Shown here piece after piece: positions 1 through 10,794 of a stretch of 64,000 nucleotides of DNA (position 1 is its first letter; each line of letters starts with the position of its first letter). This DNA comes from Aspergillus flavus. Its lineage: Eukaryota; Ascomycota; Eurotiomycetes; Eurotiales; Aspergillaceae. Where the stretch lies: NCBI RefSeq assembly GCF_009017415.1, contig NC_092410.1:3224001-3288000 (forward strand), read 5' to 3'. The notes under the pieces are model-generated. The model did not search any database. It was not told where the DNA came from and saw only the letters and a program-made list of their open reading frames with translations. A program made the position numbers and the translations under genes.

Positions 1-1312
1 TCCAAGGGCATGATGTCAATGTGATCTAAACGAGAGGCTGGAGACTTCGAAGTACCTGTCAGATGAAACTCTTATGATTAGCGCAAAATAGAGAAAATTC
101 CGATATAGAATAACCAGTCAAGCCAGGATAAGATGATGAATCGTATGAGCTCAAGATTTCGACGAAGGAGACCACTCATGAGATCGCCAATAGAGAATAC
201 GAAGCTTCCCGAGCTACCCATCATTCAGAGAAAAGGCTGACGTCGCTGGGCGCTGGAGTATGGCGGGACAACCCATGCGCACGTGCCTCTTTAGGAAACT
301 CCATTATTGCGAAATCATGAAACTTCTCCAATTTATGCGCGATTTATATGCTGTATCAGGCGCCCGGATGGCTTTGGCAGTAGCCGACGGCAGACGACGG
401 TGAATGGAATGCAAGGAAGAGGGGGATTTAGCACTCACTCTTCACAAAGTTCACCACGACGCTCAAGAGCCGGCGCAAATGATCGCAGGTGCGGCTTGGG
501 ATGAGCGAATGCTGAAACACTCCTCAGACACGGGGTCGAACGAGAGGGGGGATTGAGGAGATGGTATCAAGGATGGAGTGGTGGAGGAAGAAGAGGTGAA
601 AGTCGGAAGTAATTTATAAAGGCTGCGATTCCGCGCGATTCCCATTACTCCACGCCAAGCCTAGATTGCCTCTTTCGGAATGGTCTCCTATCGACCTCTA
701 AGCAAAAACGGTAAGAAATGGCAGAATCTCTGCCTGCCCCCGAGCTGTTTCTCCGGTTCCGATCTATGTTCTACATCTATACATCAAGCAGACCTCACCA
801 ATATCCTCAAAGGGAAGCAGTGCCTATTATGCTCTATTCTCTAATGATTATCTGGCATTAGCCTTGTTGATTGGAATGCTCCGCCAATGGACCAGACTAA
901 AGAGTATGACTCAGGCTAAAAGTCTTCGCTACAATCCAAGGCTCGCTGGAATCAGTCGCGTTTGTGGTCAAGCTGGTAATCCAATGGACTGGAGCATGTA
1001 ATATTTGGGTCAGCGGGGTGTGGGGGATTAAGCGGGCTACACTAGGGCATGTCATCACTGCGATGCGTTGACGTCTACGCCAGGCAAGAAAGACTGAGAT
1101 CATTTTCACATAGGTAGCATCTGACCACAAATAGAAAGAGCATTAGGCTCTCTCTCTCTCTCTCTCTCTATGTTCCAGTTCCACAAGCTCTTATCAGTAT
1201 ATCGTATACGGCTCTCATACGCCTATATATCATTCTTGGGGTGCTACAAGCTTCTATCTTCTATTTGTGCTTGACAAGCCAACCCCCAACTCTCTATAAC
1301 CCCTATAACGCA
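1..1312. other. Intergenic region with possible 5' leader of a minus-strand gene
   Basis: No ORF here looks like a protein I recognise. On the minus strand there is a TATA-like TATAAAT near 618, followed downstream by a pyrimidine-rich stretch (about 560-610), a GTGAGT donor-like site near 430, and a TCTGACAG acceptor-like site near 60. An ATG follows at 11-9 and runs off the left edge. This is the usual look of a fungal promoter plus a leader with a 5'UTR intron, so a gene may start at position 11 on the minus strand. The right part, from about 1140, is the upstream region of the phospholipase gene. Confidence 0.3.
1146..1169. repeat. (CT)n microsatellite
   Basis: An almost uninterrupted run of CT dinucleotides lies about 145-165 bp upstream of the phospholipase A2 start codon. 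Pyrimidine tracts at this distance are common near fungal transcription starts, and this one could affect start-site choice or be length-polymorphic. A TATA-like CCTATATATC follows near 1221. Confidence 0.8.
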
Positions 1313-1905
1313 ATGAAGGCTAACAGCTTTCTCATTGCCCTCCTCCCAACCGCCCTAGCCATCCCCCTCCCCACACCAAATGAAGGCGCTACAAGCCTCT
1401 CAGAAAGCCAGCGCCTCCAGTCTATCACCGACGAGCTTATGTTCGGCCTCGAGCTGCCCGACTTCACAGCTCGCAGAGAGGCAAACGACCCTCCTCAGTT
1501 AGACTGGTACTCTGATGGCTGCACAAGGGCTCCGAGTAACCCTCTCGGATTCCCCTTTCAAAGGGCGTGTGAACGCCATGACTTCGGTTACCAGAACTAC
1601 CGAATACAAGGGCGCTTCACCAAGGCCGCAAAAGCGCAGATAGATCTTAGATTCAAAGAAGAGTATGATTTCCCTTTCGTTCCTTCCTTCTCCCCTGGAA
1701 TCTGCTTCTGTTGATTCTTATGGCAGTTGGATATTGAGAGTCTGGAGGACTGACGTTTGATTCACTGTTTAGTCTTTACTATCAATGTGAATTAGGACGC
1801 GCTGTCGGAATTTGCAAGAAGTTGGCTCGGTTGTACTACCGTGCTTCGGGGCGGCATGGTGGTAAAGATGCAGCGAAGAGAAGGGAGTTGGATGAACTTC
1901 TTTAG
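1313..1905 (+). CDS. Secreted fungal phospholipase A2
   Basis: Two exons, 1313-1662 and 1773-1905, giving 160 aa. The 110-nt intron has a GTATGA donor, a CTGAC branch site and a TTTAG acceptor. Residues 1-17 are a hydrophobic signal peptide (MKANSFLIALLPTALA). The core carries the group XIV (prokaryotic/fungal) phospholipase A2 signature CERHDFGYQNY at 86-96, with the catalytic His89-Asp90 pair and cysteines C70/C86 and C122/C131 that should form the two family disulfides. Splicing restores the family block DLYYQC just after RFKE; without splicing the frame runs into a stop at 1714 and loses the second disulfide. The enzyme should hydrolyse the sn-2 ester of glycerophospholipids outside the cell or in the secretory path. 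The start was chosen because an upstream in-frame ATG at 1241 would bury the signal peptide. Confidence 0.88.
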
Positions 1906-2604
1906 GTATAGGTGCAAAAGACGCCCAGTAAAGGGGAGTCACCACCTTTGTTAATAACATGATACATATATGAGACCTTGAGTGGCAACGGACCACGAAG
2001 TCTGACCTGGATTATAAGACACAATCTTACCCTGAACAACAACAGATAGATTCAGAGATTTTGCATAACATGTTGACGGATTAAATGTACTACTGTCCAG
2101 GGTTGTATCTATCACAAGCTAGCATAACCATCTGAATATTGTTGTCCAGATCACCCAGATGAGGTACTTATTCTTCCACGTAACACTTCTTGCGTATGGA
2201 TTTCATTCTCATTTTTGATTCATTATATACATCACTGGGGCAAAATGTAGGTCGTATGGTTGGAACAGGCCAATAGTTGTCTAATCTAATGTCCCTGAAA
2301 AATACCAAGATGCGAGCGTGACAAGGGGCATGAAGCATGAAACAAAGGGCGTCGGCCGTATCCAAGCGCGGGTGCAACTCATGGCGAGCGGTGTCAGGGC
2401 AACTTCAGCTGGCACGTTGATACGGTCTTTTCCGGAGCTCATTGTATGGACTCTTTTGGCCGTGACCAACGGACGCATGCCAGCCGGCCCTAGACACATC
2501 ATTAGACATGACCGCAGCTACTGCGCGCGAGTAGGTACCGCCGCTGCATCCTGTATATGGGGAATGACGGGAGTAGGCGAATAATCGGTCAAGCCAGGAC
2601 GTGT
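1906..2604. other. Convergent intergenic region
   Basis: This stretch holds the 3' flanks of the phospholipase (plus) and RanGAP (minus) genes. No additional ORF with family features or strong repeat is visible. Confidence 0.6.
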
Positions 2605-3858
2605 TTACAGACCAGTCTTTCCCAAAGCCTCGGCAAGTTCGTCAACTTCTTTGTCCTGCTTCTGAGCGACCTTGGCCTCTTCGGCCTGAACATTGTCTTT
2701 CACGAACTTCTCGGCCTTCTCTTCCTCTTCCTCTTCTTCCTCCTCCTCTTCTTCTTCCTCGTCGCTCTCCTCTTCGAGCTCATCCAGCTCGTCCACACCC
2801 CACATCTCCTCCGGGTCGTCATCCTTGCCGTGCTCTTCCTTACGAGCCTCCAGGATCTCGCGCAACTCAGTGACGTTGTCGTCCTCCTCCATGAACTTGT
2901 TTCCGTTCAGCTCAATTCGACGCAACGAAGGCAGTGCGGTCTTGGTCGCGTGCAAAAACTGTTTAACACCCTCGGCCGTGATATCATTATATTGCAGACG
3001 AAGTGTTTCCAACTTCTCGTTCTTGGCACCAGCCAAAGCTTGCGCAACCTTGACACCACCACGAGCGGAGAGCAAACAGTCACCGACACCGAGCTCGCGC
3101 AGGGAAGTCCAGCCTGGAAGCACCTCAGCGAGAGCAGTGGAGCCCATAATGGTGAAGGTGTTATCCTGCAAGTCAAGGACTTCAAGGTTGCTGGCGTGGC
3201 GAAGACCCTCCCTCAACAGGCTGGAGATACCCTCCTGACGAATTCCGTTCTGTGTCATCTTCACCGAGCGCATTCCTGCAGCGTGCACCTCATATGCACG
3301 TGCCCATGCTTTCATACTTCCATTCTCCAGTCGGTTCCGACCACAGACAATGCTCTCTAACTGAGGGACCTCCTTTCCTGCCTTGCGGGCCTCATCCTTA
3401 CGCTTTGCGAGCTCCTCCAGCGCTCCAGCAATCTCCACACCTGCATCAGGGCCCATACCATTATTGTTCAAAATCAGATGGCGCAAAGGAACGTGGGTAG
3501 AGAGGAAGTCGACAAGGGGCTTCGAGGTTCGCTTGCCGAAGGCATTGTCGGAAAGGTTGACGGTGTGAAGAGTCGGGATCTCAAGGAGCGCCTTCAAAAG
3601 GTGAGTCAAAGCGATGGGGATTTCCTCAATCAGACGCGAGGTGAAGATGTCGGCAAGTTCAGCGACTTCCAGGTTCTTCTGGGTGGAAAAGGCGGCACCC
3701 AAGCGCTCACAGGCTGTCACGCCAAAAGTATTGCCACCAAGGCGGATTTCAGTGTAATCGGTGCTTTCGACCAGAGGCTTAATATGGGCTTCGACATCCT
3801 CAGCGGTGTCCAGTTTGAGGCCTTTGCCTTCGAGAGAAAAGACCTTAGGAGGGGCCAT
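2605..3858 (-). CDS. rna1: Ran GTPase-activating protein (RanGAP1/Rna1)
   Basis: Single-exon gene of 417 aa. The protein is a crescent of leucine-rich repeats (about residues 20-330) with repeats such as LEVLDLQDNTF and LETLRLQYND, followed by a strongly acidic tail (about 345-390) with a long Asp/Glu run and a short basic/acidic end. It stimulates GTP hydrolysis by Ran in the cytoplasm, which sets the direction of nucleocytoplasmic transport. Arg75 in ADIFTSRLIEEIP and Asn131 in LILNNNGMGP sit where the key Arg74 and Asn131 of S. pombe Rna1 are found. The length matches fungal Rna1 (about 390-420 aa), and there is no SUMO-binding C-terminal domain of the animal type. The gene is divergent from cox17, sharing about 450 bp of upstream DNA. 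Confidence 0.95.
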   Translation of the reverse strand: MAPPKVFSLEGKGLKLDTAEDVEAHIKPLVESTDYTEIRLGGNTFGVTACERLGAAFSTQKNLEVAELADIFTSRLIEEIPIALTHLLKALLEIPTLHTVNLSDNAFGKRTSKPLVDFLSTHVPLRHLILNNNGMGPDAGVEIAGALEELAKRKDEARKAGKEVPQLESIVCGRNRLENGSMKAWARAYEVHAAGMRSVKMTQNGIRQEGISSLLREGLRHASNLEVLDLQDNTFTIMGSTALAEVLPGWTSLRELGVGDCLLSARGGVKVAQALAGAKNEKLETLRLQYNDITAEGVKQFLHATKTALPSLRRIELNGNKFMEEDDNVTELREILEARKEEHGKDDDPEEMWGVDELDELEEESDEEEEEEEEEEEEEEKAEKFVKDNVQAEEAKVAQKQDKEVDELAEALGKTGL

Positions 3859-4310
3859 GGCGGGGTAATTTCAGGGGTGGAATTGGTATCAAAATGAGAC
3901 AATCTGAGAAGACAGCACGAAAACGGTGATCAGTATATTGTCTAAGACGACTATATGAAGTAAAGCCCCAGTGAAAGATATAAAGAGTGTGGAAAAGAAG
4001 AGAAAGTGCGAAGGAAAGAAGAATAAAAACTTCAATAGGTCAAGCGGGATGATATGCACCTGCAATGAAGAACCCAAAATCTCACGCTAAACCCAATCCG
4101 ATCCATAACAAAACTTGCGATCGCCGCCCCAGGCATCCACGGCAACCAGTGCCGCCATTTGCGCATCGCATCATTGCATTAATCAGCATCATTTTTCAAT
4201 TCCAGATCGATTCATCTACAATTTGTCGCCATCTCGCGTCTAAGCCTACCATCTGATATACCCCCCTCAGTCAATTCCTCCCATCAACCCTCCAAAACAA
4301 ACCTTCCATC
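3859..4310. promoter_or_regulatory. Shared divergent promoter region rna1/cox17
   Basis: These 452 bp separate two divergent start codons and must hold both promoters. The side near cox17 is C-rich and free of G, as expected for a fungal leader (about 4255-4310). I see no clear TATA box or duplicated element. Confidence 0.5.
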
Positions 4311-4659
4311 ATGTCGTGGCTCTTCGGTTCCAGCAGTAAGCCAACTTCTCCAGACCTCCGGTTCTCCGCAAGTCCACTCATTAACATACAAACCACCCCA
4401 GGTTCTACAGAGAAGACCCCCGAACCTACCCCGGTGCCTGCCGAGAAGCCAAAGGTACAATGACCCGGACGTTCCTCGACACATCTCTATACCCGATGCT
4501 AATCAAATATTTATACAGCCCTGCTGCGTCTGCAAAACTGAAAAGACCGCCCGTGACGACTGCATGCTCTTCTCGAAATCCGACGACCCCCAGCAAGAAT
4601 GCAAGTCCATGATTGAACAGTACAAGGCCTGTATGGCTGGATACGGATTCAAGGTCTAA
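4311..4659 (+). CDS. cox17: Cytochrome c oxidase copper chaperone Cox17
   Basis: Three exons, 4311-4335, 4402-4454 and 4519-4659, encode 72 aa. The short N-terminus (MSWLFGSSS) and a Pro/Glu/Lys-rich linker precede the conserved block PCCVCKTEKTARDDC. Cys28-Cys29-x-Cys31 is the copper-binding site, and C31-x9-C41 with C54-x9-C64 forms the twin CX9C coiled-coil-helix-coiled-coil-helix fold that is oxidised by Mia40 in the mitochondrial intermembrane space. Cox17 hands Cu(I) to Sco1 and Cox11 for assembly of complex IV. Both introns have standard signals (GTAAG..CCCAG and GTACA..TACAG). The gene is too fragmented for any single ORF to show it. Length and all six cysteines match the family. Confidence 0.95.
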
Positions 4660-5055
4660 ATTATTCGCTACAGGGGATAGGATCAACTGCACGCAGCTTG
4701 GTTTTCACTGCATGGTGTTTTGGGATTCGGGTTTATGCATAGACTGTATATTAGATTTGTATTGCTGTAATGGTTGGTGGAAACTCTCCTTTCTTGTGAG
4801 ATAAATTAGATTGTAAAATATGACTCTTGATCAAAATTTGTGGGGGTTTAACTTGAGAAAAGTGTCCTGTATTAAAGCTTCATTTTAAGCTGTCTCGGCT
4901 TTTCTGTGTAGATAGGATATGGTTGGTGTAGGTTGCGCAATAAGTGTTATATACAAATCACAGAGCTATGCATGGCGCCCTTGAAAAGAAAATGGGTATC
5001 TCTCAAATTAACCTTCCGATCTGCCTTGAACGTGGGAAACAAACGCTTGTGTGTA
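4660..5055. other. Convergent intergenic region
   Basis: AT-rich 3' flanks of cox17 (plus) and alg6 (minus). I see no further gene. Confidence 0.6.
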
Positions 5056-6933
5056 TTATTGGTTCTTTTTCTGCGTATCCTTTTCCACCTTGCGCCCAAT
5101 CATCCAGCACTGTAAAACCAACTTCCGTAGGCACCACAGATACGTAAGTCCAAATCCGCCAGCACCGATTAGCACATTGAGTACCACCCAGAGGTCGGGT
5201 TTTCCAGGCGGAGGAGGAACAAAGGCTTCTAGCACATGCCACGCAACCATGGCAAGATAGAAGCACAAATGCACAAGTTTGGTGATAATGTGAGGTTCGA
5301 GGAGCGGCGAGGGGTCATCCGAAGAGCTTCGGCTACGGTAAACTTCCAGAGAGGCGGGAGGAAGGCCAAGTAGATAGGCCCAGAGGAATGTCATGACGAA
5401 ATAGGGAACTCGGAGGCCGTCGCGCTGCAGAAGAGGGAACATCGTCCAAGAGCCAAGCATGTTGGCCCACCCCACCCATGCGCGGGTTTCTTTGCTTAAA
5501 CCCCCATCGCCAGACAGCATGAGCGTCATGGGCAACAAGGGTAGCAGAACACTCTTCTCGTGGACTTGGAAAGAGAATAAGAAGAATCCCCAGGCTACGG
5601 TAGACAAGGCCGGAAGAAGAAAAGAGGCACGTGGGTGACGGAAAATTATGGCGCAGGGGATAAAGATTGATGCTAACGTGGCACCCAATGACACTCGTTG
5701 AAGCAGAGTCGCCTCGAATCGATGGAGTTTGTAGAATGTGTGGATGGCGCACCAAGCATTTGCAACCTTGTCCTCGAACAGACCACGAGCAAACGGAAAG
5801 ATTCGGTGGATGACCTGCGTCAGCTGAAGCAAGGGTGCGTAAAGTATCGAGCTCTTGTCTAGCTTGATAGGCAGCGCCTGTAGTAGGGGAGGCAGCGGAA
5901 TAGAGGACAACTCATTCTGAGCACCAGCACTGACTGCGCTCACCACGAGTGGGGCAATAAGAACGGCGAATGCGACAACTGTAACCAGGGAAATGCAAAC
6001 AAGGCGGATGAGCTGAATCCGAGGGAAAACACAGATTCCCAGAAGGAAAGCGAACATGACGGGAGCGTAATATAGAGCCATTTGCTTGAACCCCAAGGCA
6101 CCCACGAAAAAGATACATGCCCAGAGCATGCGTCCTGCCAAAATCGCATCCAGACTTGCAGCAACAAACCCCAGCATCACCGTGTTGTATTGAAAATGGC
6201 CGTGATCGATCAAAATGGTCGACGGCTGCAAAAGGATAGCAACCAGGGCGACAGAGGCGGACCATACGGGGACTCCATGCATTTGTGTGTATCGGCGCAG
6301 AAAATTGACAACTGCCGGGATGAAAATAAGATACTCGGAGACTACCACCGTAGCACGCATGTATACTTTCAGCTGAGGATCCTCGAAGCCACGGGACTCA
6401 TCCAGAGCAAACCACGAGGGATCAAAGAGAGTACCACTGTCACTATCAGCATCAATTCTCGCGGTATCAAGCATTCACGTACATCTTTCCCAACAGCCAG
6501 CTATGATACGCAGTCAATGGTGGATAGTCAAGGCCCCAGTACTGCAGGTCGTATGTGTACCATTTTGACATAGGTAGATGAATTGTTATCTCCATCCAGT
6601 GTCTCTGCGCCTCGAAATCGCCATGCATCGGGGGTACTTGGAAGCCTACATGGGTTAGGAACAAGCCTCATTCACCGGGGGATCGTTCCACTTACCAGAG
6701 TATCCCCACAAACTCACGGCCCAGCGAAACAGGCCCACAGCCATCAAAATCAGAGGTAGAATGAGCCATTGAGATACACCTGCGCGAGCAGCCCATAGGA
6801 AAGACGCCAAAGGGAATGCAGGAGTATGTTTGCCGTTTCCATCGTCCACAATAAGGGCGTTGTTTGACCCGGTGGACGACAAGGGGAACTTTCTCTTCTT
6901 CCGTGGGCGGTAGGAAGAAGGGGGAGGAGCCAT
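5056..6933 (-). CDS. alg6: Dolichyl-P-Glc:Man9GlcNAc2-PP-dolichol alpha-1,3-glucosyltransferase Alg6
   Basis: Three exons on the minus strand (6933-6696, 6645-6483, 6436-5056) give 593 aa. The introns are 50 and 46 nt. The protein is a multi-pass ER membrane enzyme of the GT-C class (ALG6/ALG8 family, GT57) that adds the first glucose to the lipid-linked oligosaccharide for N-glycosylation. The luminal block after the first membrane span reads [14 protein letters not shown] (residues 87-100), with Asp89 in the position of the reported catalytic base of yeast Alg6. It is followed by [20 protein letters not shown] and then [16 protein letters not shown], a pattern typical of Alg6; Alg8 has WTLDYPP instead. 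The basic N-terminus (RPRKKRK) is cytosolic. The last Lys-rich residues (KKNQ) may serve ER retention. The second intron was placed to join GKI to GTLFDPSW. Confidence 0.93.
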
Positions 6934-8078
6934 GTTGTCGAAACAAGATGCGATTAAGGGTGACCCATTGACTGCGTATCTGTCACACGAAACCAAGCCG
7001 GGGAATAGATGAGACTAAGGACAAAATCTGGTGAATCGGATAGAGAAGAAAGAGTCGGGGTACGGAGTAGAATAGATGGATGCGGCCAGCTCAATGCAAT
7101 TGTTGGTTCCGGAGAATGACATACAGTGGGAAACTCTTCACCAATCAAATACCTACTCTGTCCCCACTCGAAGTACCTGGGCCAAGCCTAAATAGTTAGG
7201 CGGTCAATAATCCAAGTTTGCGCTAGCAGGACCTCATGAACCTTCCGATCGGGGGTAATAGGCCTTTTCACTTGCGTAGTGAGATGTCTCTAATTTGAGC
7301 AATAAATGCTAGCTTCAATTGAAATTCTCTCTTGTAGGTTTTTAGATAAAAATGCATTTTTCTAAATTCTCTGAGCGATATATAATCGCTGTTATTAATA
7401 CGATTGGCGGCATGGATGTTTAAATAATTCTGCCGGTTGATTGATTGGTCCCTTATAGGTACAGAGCACCTCACTGGTCTGTCGCTGGGTCTGGTAGGCG
7501 GTGTGCAAGAATTTCTGCCAGCCCCGTTTTTTTTTTTTTTTTCTCTGTTCCGCCCAGGTCCACATCTTATCAGAGCTCCAGCTTTTGAAATTTTCTTTTC
7601 CTCTTTCTCTTTCCATCTTCACTTATTATTTATCCTTGCCTTTTACATTTCAATATCTTTTCACTTAGTAGTATTCCTACCGAGTGAATCTTACCAATCT
7701 CCCCCCCGTATTCACTTTCAACAGACATCCTGTGGGCTTAATACAGAGGGCTGTGGGCTGTGGCATATTGCAATATCTCTTGTGGGATCTGTGGGTTACT
7801 CTCGTGGGTTTCATTATACAGTTGCGTATTTCCTGTCCGTCTCTTGTGGGCTTGAACACTGTCGTTGTGGGTTATTTGTGGGTATCTGAGAAATCTTTTC
7901 TCTGAAATCGGGTGATTGAGGGATTGTACGATTCGCCGCACATTCGTGGGATCTTATTATTAGACAATCTTTTGCTTTGATTTATACTTTGAGGTTTATC
8001 ATACTTTGGTTTGTATTGCCTTCTCACTGTATGATCATGTTATCCTATGAGCTAACTGTCGGTGTCGCCAGATTCAAA
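6934..8078. promoter_or_regulatory. Divergent region alg6/gar2 with long leader
   Basis: The left part serves alg6 and includes a CCAAT at about 7141. The right part, from about 7520, turns into a T/pyrimidine-rich stretch (including 16 or so T at about 7528-7543) and then a segment with many direct GTGGG copies (7732-7950, listed separately) before the gar2 start. No coding sequence is evident. Confidence 0.55.
7732..7950 (+). promoter_or_regulatory. Cluster of nine direct GTGGG motifs upstream of gar2
   Basis: GTGGG occurs at 7732, 7753, 7782, 7791, 7804, 7846, 7867, 7878 and 7946, mostly as TGTGGG(C/T)T. I found no CCCAC in the same 219 bases, so all copies face the same way. The cluster ends about 130 bases before the ATG, so it lies in the core promoter or the 5' leader. 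This is seen directly; any function is inference. Confidence 0.6.
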
Positions 8079-9757
8079 ATGTCCAAGACTAAGTCCGTTA
8101 CCAAGAAGGGTGCTGAGAAGCCCGTTGACAAGGCCTTGAGCAAGGTCAAGGACTCTGGTGTCTCCAAGGCTTCCCAGTCTCCCAAGGCCAAGAGCAAGCA
8201 GATTGCTCGCGAGGTCGCTTCCAAGGGCGAGAAGTCTAAGCGCAAGAAGAAGGAGCCTACTCCCAGCAGCAGCTCTGAGTCTGACAGCGATGAGGAGATG
8301 GAGTCTTCCAGCTCCAGCAGCGAGAGTGAGAGTGAGGAGGAGAAGCCTGCCAAGAAGGAGGTGAAGAAGGCTGCCAAGTCCTCCTCTGAATCTTCTTCTG
8401 AATCTTCCTCTGAATCGGAGTCCGACTCTGACAGCGACGAAGAGATGGAGGACGCTTCCAGCAGCGAGAGCGAGGAGGAGAAGCCCGCCAAGAAGCAGAA
8501 GCAGGAGTCCAAGAAGGAGTCCAAGAAGGCCAAGGAGTCTTCCTCCGAGTCTTCTGACTCTTCTGAGTCTGAGTCTGAATCCGAGTCTGAGGATGAGAAG
8601 CCTGCTAAGAAGGAGGTGAAGAAGGCTGCTGAGTCCTCCGACTCCTCCGAGTCGGACTCTTCTGATGAGGAAGAGGCTCCTAAGAAGGCTGCTAAGGAGG
8701 CCAGTGACAGCGACTCATCCGAGTCCGAGTCAGACTCTGATAGCGAGGAGTCTCCCAAGAAGGTATGTTGTATTGTTCATATCTTGTGTCATTTCGGATG
8801 CTTATAGTTTTAGGAGTCTTCCGATTCCAGTGACTCTGACTCTTCTGAGTCTGAGTCTGAGGACAGCGAAGAGTCTGCCAAGGACTCCAAGAAGCGGAAG
8901 GCTGAGGAGGATGTCTCTGCCACTCCCAAGAAGACCAAGACTGAGGAGCCTGCTGCCGGTGCATCGGCCAACCTCTTCGTTGGAAACCTCTCCTGGAACG
9001 TGGATGAGGCCTGGCTTCAGAGTGAGTTCGAGGAATTTGGTGAGCTCTCTGGTGTTCGTATCATGACCGAGCGCGACACTGGCCGCTCTCGCGGGTGAGT
9101 ATTTCTCCACCGAATCGTTCACGATACCGTACTAACGCTTTCAGATTCGGCTATGTCGAATACACTAATGCTGTCGATGCCGCTAAGGCTTTCGAGGCTA
9201 AGAGGGACACCGAAATCGACGGTCGCAAGATCAACCTTGATTACGCTACCGGACGTCCCGCCAACAGGGAACAGGGTGGCTTCCAGGACCGGGCTCAGGC
9301 TCGTGCCCGTTCCTTCGGTGATCAGGCCAGCCCCGAGAGCGACACTCTCTTCGTCGGCAACATCCCCTTCAGTGCTAACGAGGACTCTCTGCACGAGGTG
9401 TTTGGTCAGAAGGGAAGCATCCTGGGCATCCGCCTGCCGACCGACCCCGAGTCGGGCCGTCCCAAGGGCTTTGGATACGTCCAGTTTTCGTCGGTTGAGG
9501 AAGCTCGCGAAGCCTTCAACGAGCTGAACGGTGCCGAGATCGATGGCCGCCCGGTCCGCCTGGACTTCAGCACTCCCCGTGCCAACAACGGCGGCGGCGG
9601 CGGCGGCCGTGGTCGTGGCGGTTTCGGTGGTGGACGTGGTGGTCCTCGTGGTGGAGGTGGCCGTGGCCGTGGCGGCTTTGGCGGACGTGGTGGTGGTCCC
9701 CCCAACAAGGCCCGTGGCGGTATCCCTGAGTACAAGGGTACTAAGGTCACCTTCTAA
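8079..9757 (+). CDS. gar2: Nucleolin-like nucleolar protein (Gar2/Nsr1 type)
   Basis: Three exons, 8079-8762, 8814-9094 and 9145-9757, give 525 aa. Residues 1-65 are Lys-rich. Residues about 65-285 alternate Ser/Glu/Asp blocks with KPAKK-type basic patches, the classic acidic domain of nucleolin, Gar2 and Nsr1 with many casein kinase 2 sites. Two RNA-recognition motifs follow: RRM1 with NLFVGNLSWN and (after the second intron) GFGYVEY, RRM2 with TLFVGNIPFS and KGFGYVQF. The C-terminus is a Gly/Arg-rich GAR domain. The family acts in pre-rRNA processing and 18S rRNA maturation in the nucleolus. The ATG at 8079 (MSKTKSVTKK) was preferred over the in-frame 7977 ATG, which would add a hydrophobic stretch foreign to the family. 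Confidence 0.93.
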
Positions 9758-10794
9758 TTTAACACGATACCCTGACGAACCGTTGTTTTCTTTAATCTCC
9801 GTTGAACAGGATTCAGGATCGTTTGTATGATTACGTACGGGTTGTTGCTACTGACTGGCTTTGAGCACTCGAAAAGTTCTTGTGGTTTCCCATGGTTATT
9901 GTAATTGGATAGAATGAAATAATGGATGATCGTCATTGATTCAATAGGAATGCGCTTTCTTCGTGATAGTTTTTGTCCCCATAGTGTCAGTCCTCCAACT
10001 CGGTGTAAAGAGGTATAAGGCTCTAGCCTTGGCAAATGCCACTTGGTGATCGCCAGGTAAGTGTTCCCCATGGACAGTTCCGGTCCTTCTCAGCTTTGTT
10101 CCTTGTTCCAGGTTTCTTGTCGGTCTTTGCCTTTTGTTCTCCTTTTTGTCGCATTCCCGGTTTTGTTTTCGGAAAGTCATTGTGGCTACTATTTCAATTA
10201 CTACCTGGTCCTCTGCCGATGTCGGGTGAACTGTGAGTGGCTCCCGGCGGTGATCTGCTGATTGAACTTAAACCAGCACGAAGGCAGTCAGCTGTGCATC
10301 GACATCATTCCTTATTGCCAGTACTTACTTCTTCTACTTCGCCCTCGACCAGTACTCCCCGTCCTCACATCTTCCCTCCTCCCGCATCTCAACCAACCAC
10401 CTTGACTCGTCCTCTGTCAAGGTCGTGGTTTTGATGGGCGATGTGAACTACTAACTAATTAAATTGATTGTGGTCTCCGCTCCTGATAAGATAATCAAAC
10501 GCAAATAAACTCATCCATCAATCCACTTACTTGGTTTTCCCCACGCACTTCCCCCCACTTTCATACACTCAACCCCTTCCTGGGCTTATGGTCAGTCTAC
10601 CATTCTTGACCGCTTCGGACGGTTTCCTTACAGCCACAGGTGGTCTGATTATGTGGATGTGATATTGATCGGCAAACACCCCTCCTTCCCATCCATCCTC
10701 ATCGACTTTATTATATTTCTTGGGACCCCGTCTTCTCTGACATTTCACCACTTTGTTTCCCCCAATACTTCTGAACGACCAGATACACAACGCT
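9758..10794. other. Intergenic region between gar2 and the 10.8 kb gene
   Basis: Contains the gar2 3' flank and, from about 10300, a C/T-rich stretch that suits a long 5' leader of the next gene. Short ORFs here have no recognisable features. Confidence 0.5.

Noticed and set aside
2557..3360. Plus-strand ORF of 267 codons
   Set aside because: Antisense shadow of RanGAP; its Leu/Phe-rich part is the complement of the Glu-rich acidic tail.
8045..8758. Minus-strand Ser/Leu-rich ORF of 237 codons
   Set aside because: Complement of the Ser/Glu/Asp repeats of gar2, not a protein of its own.
9406..9750. Pro/Arg-rich minus-strand ORF
   Set aside because: Complement of the Gly/Arg-rich tail of gar2.
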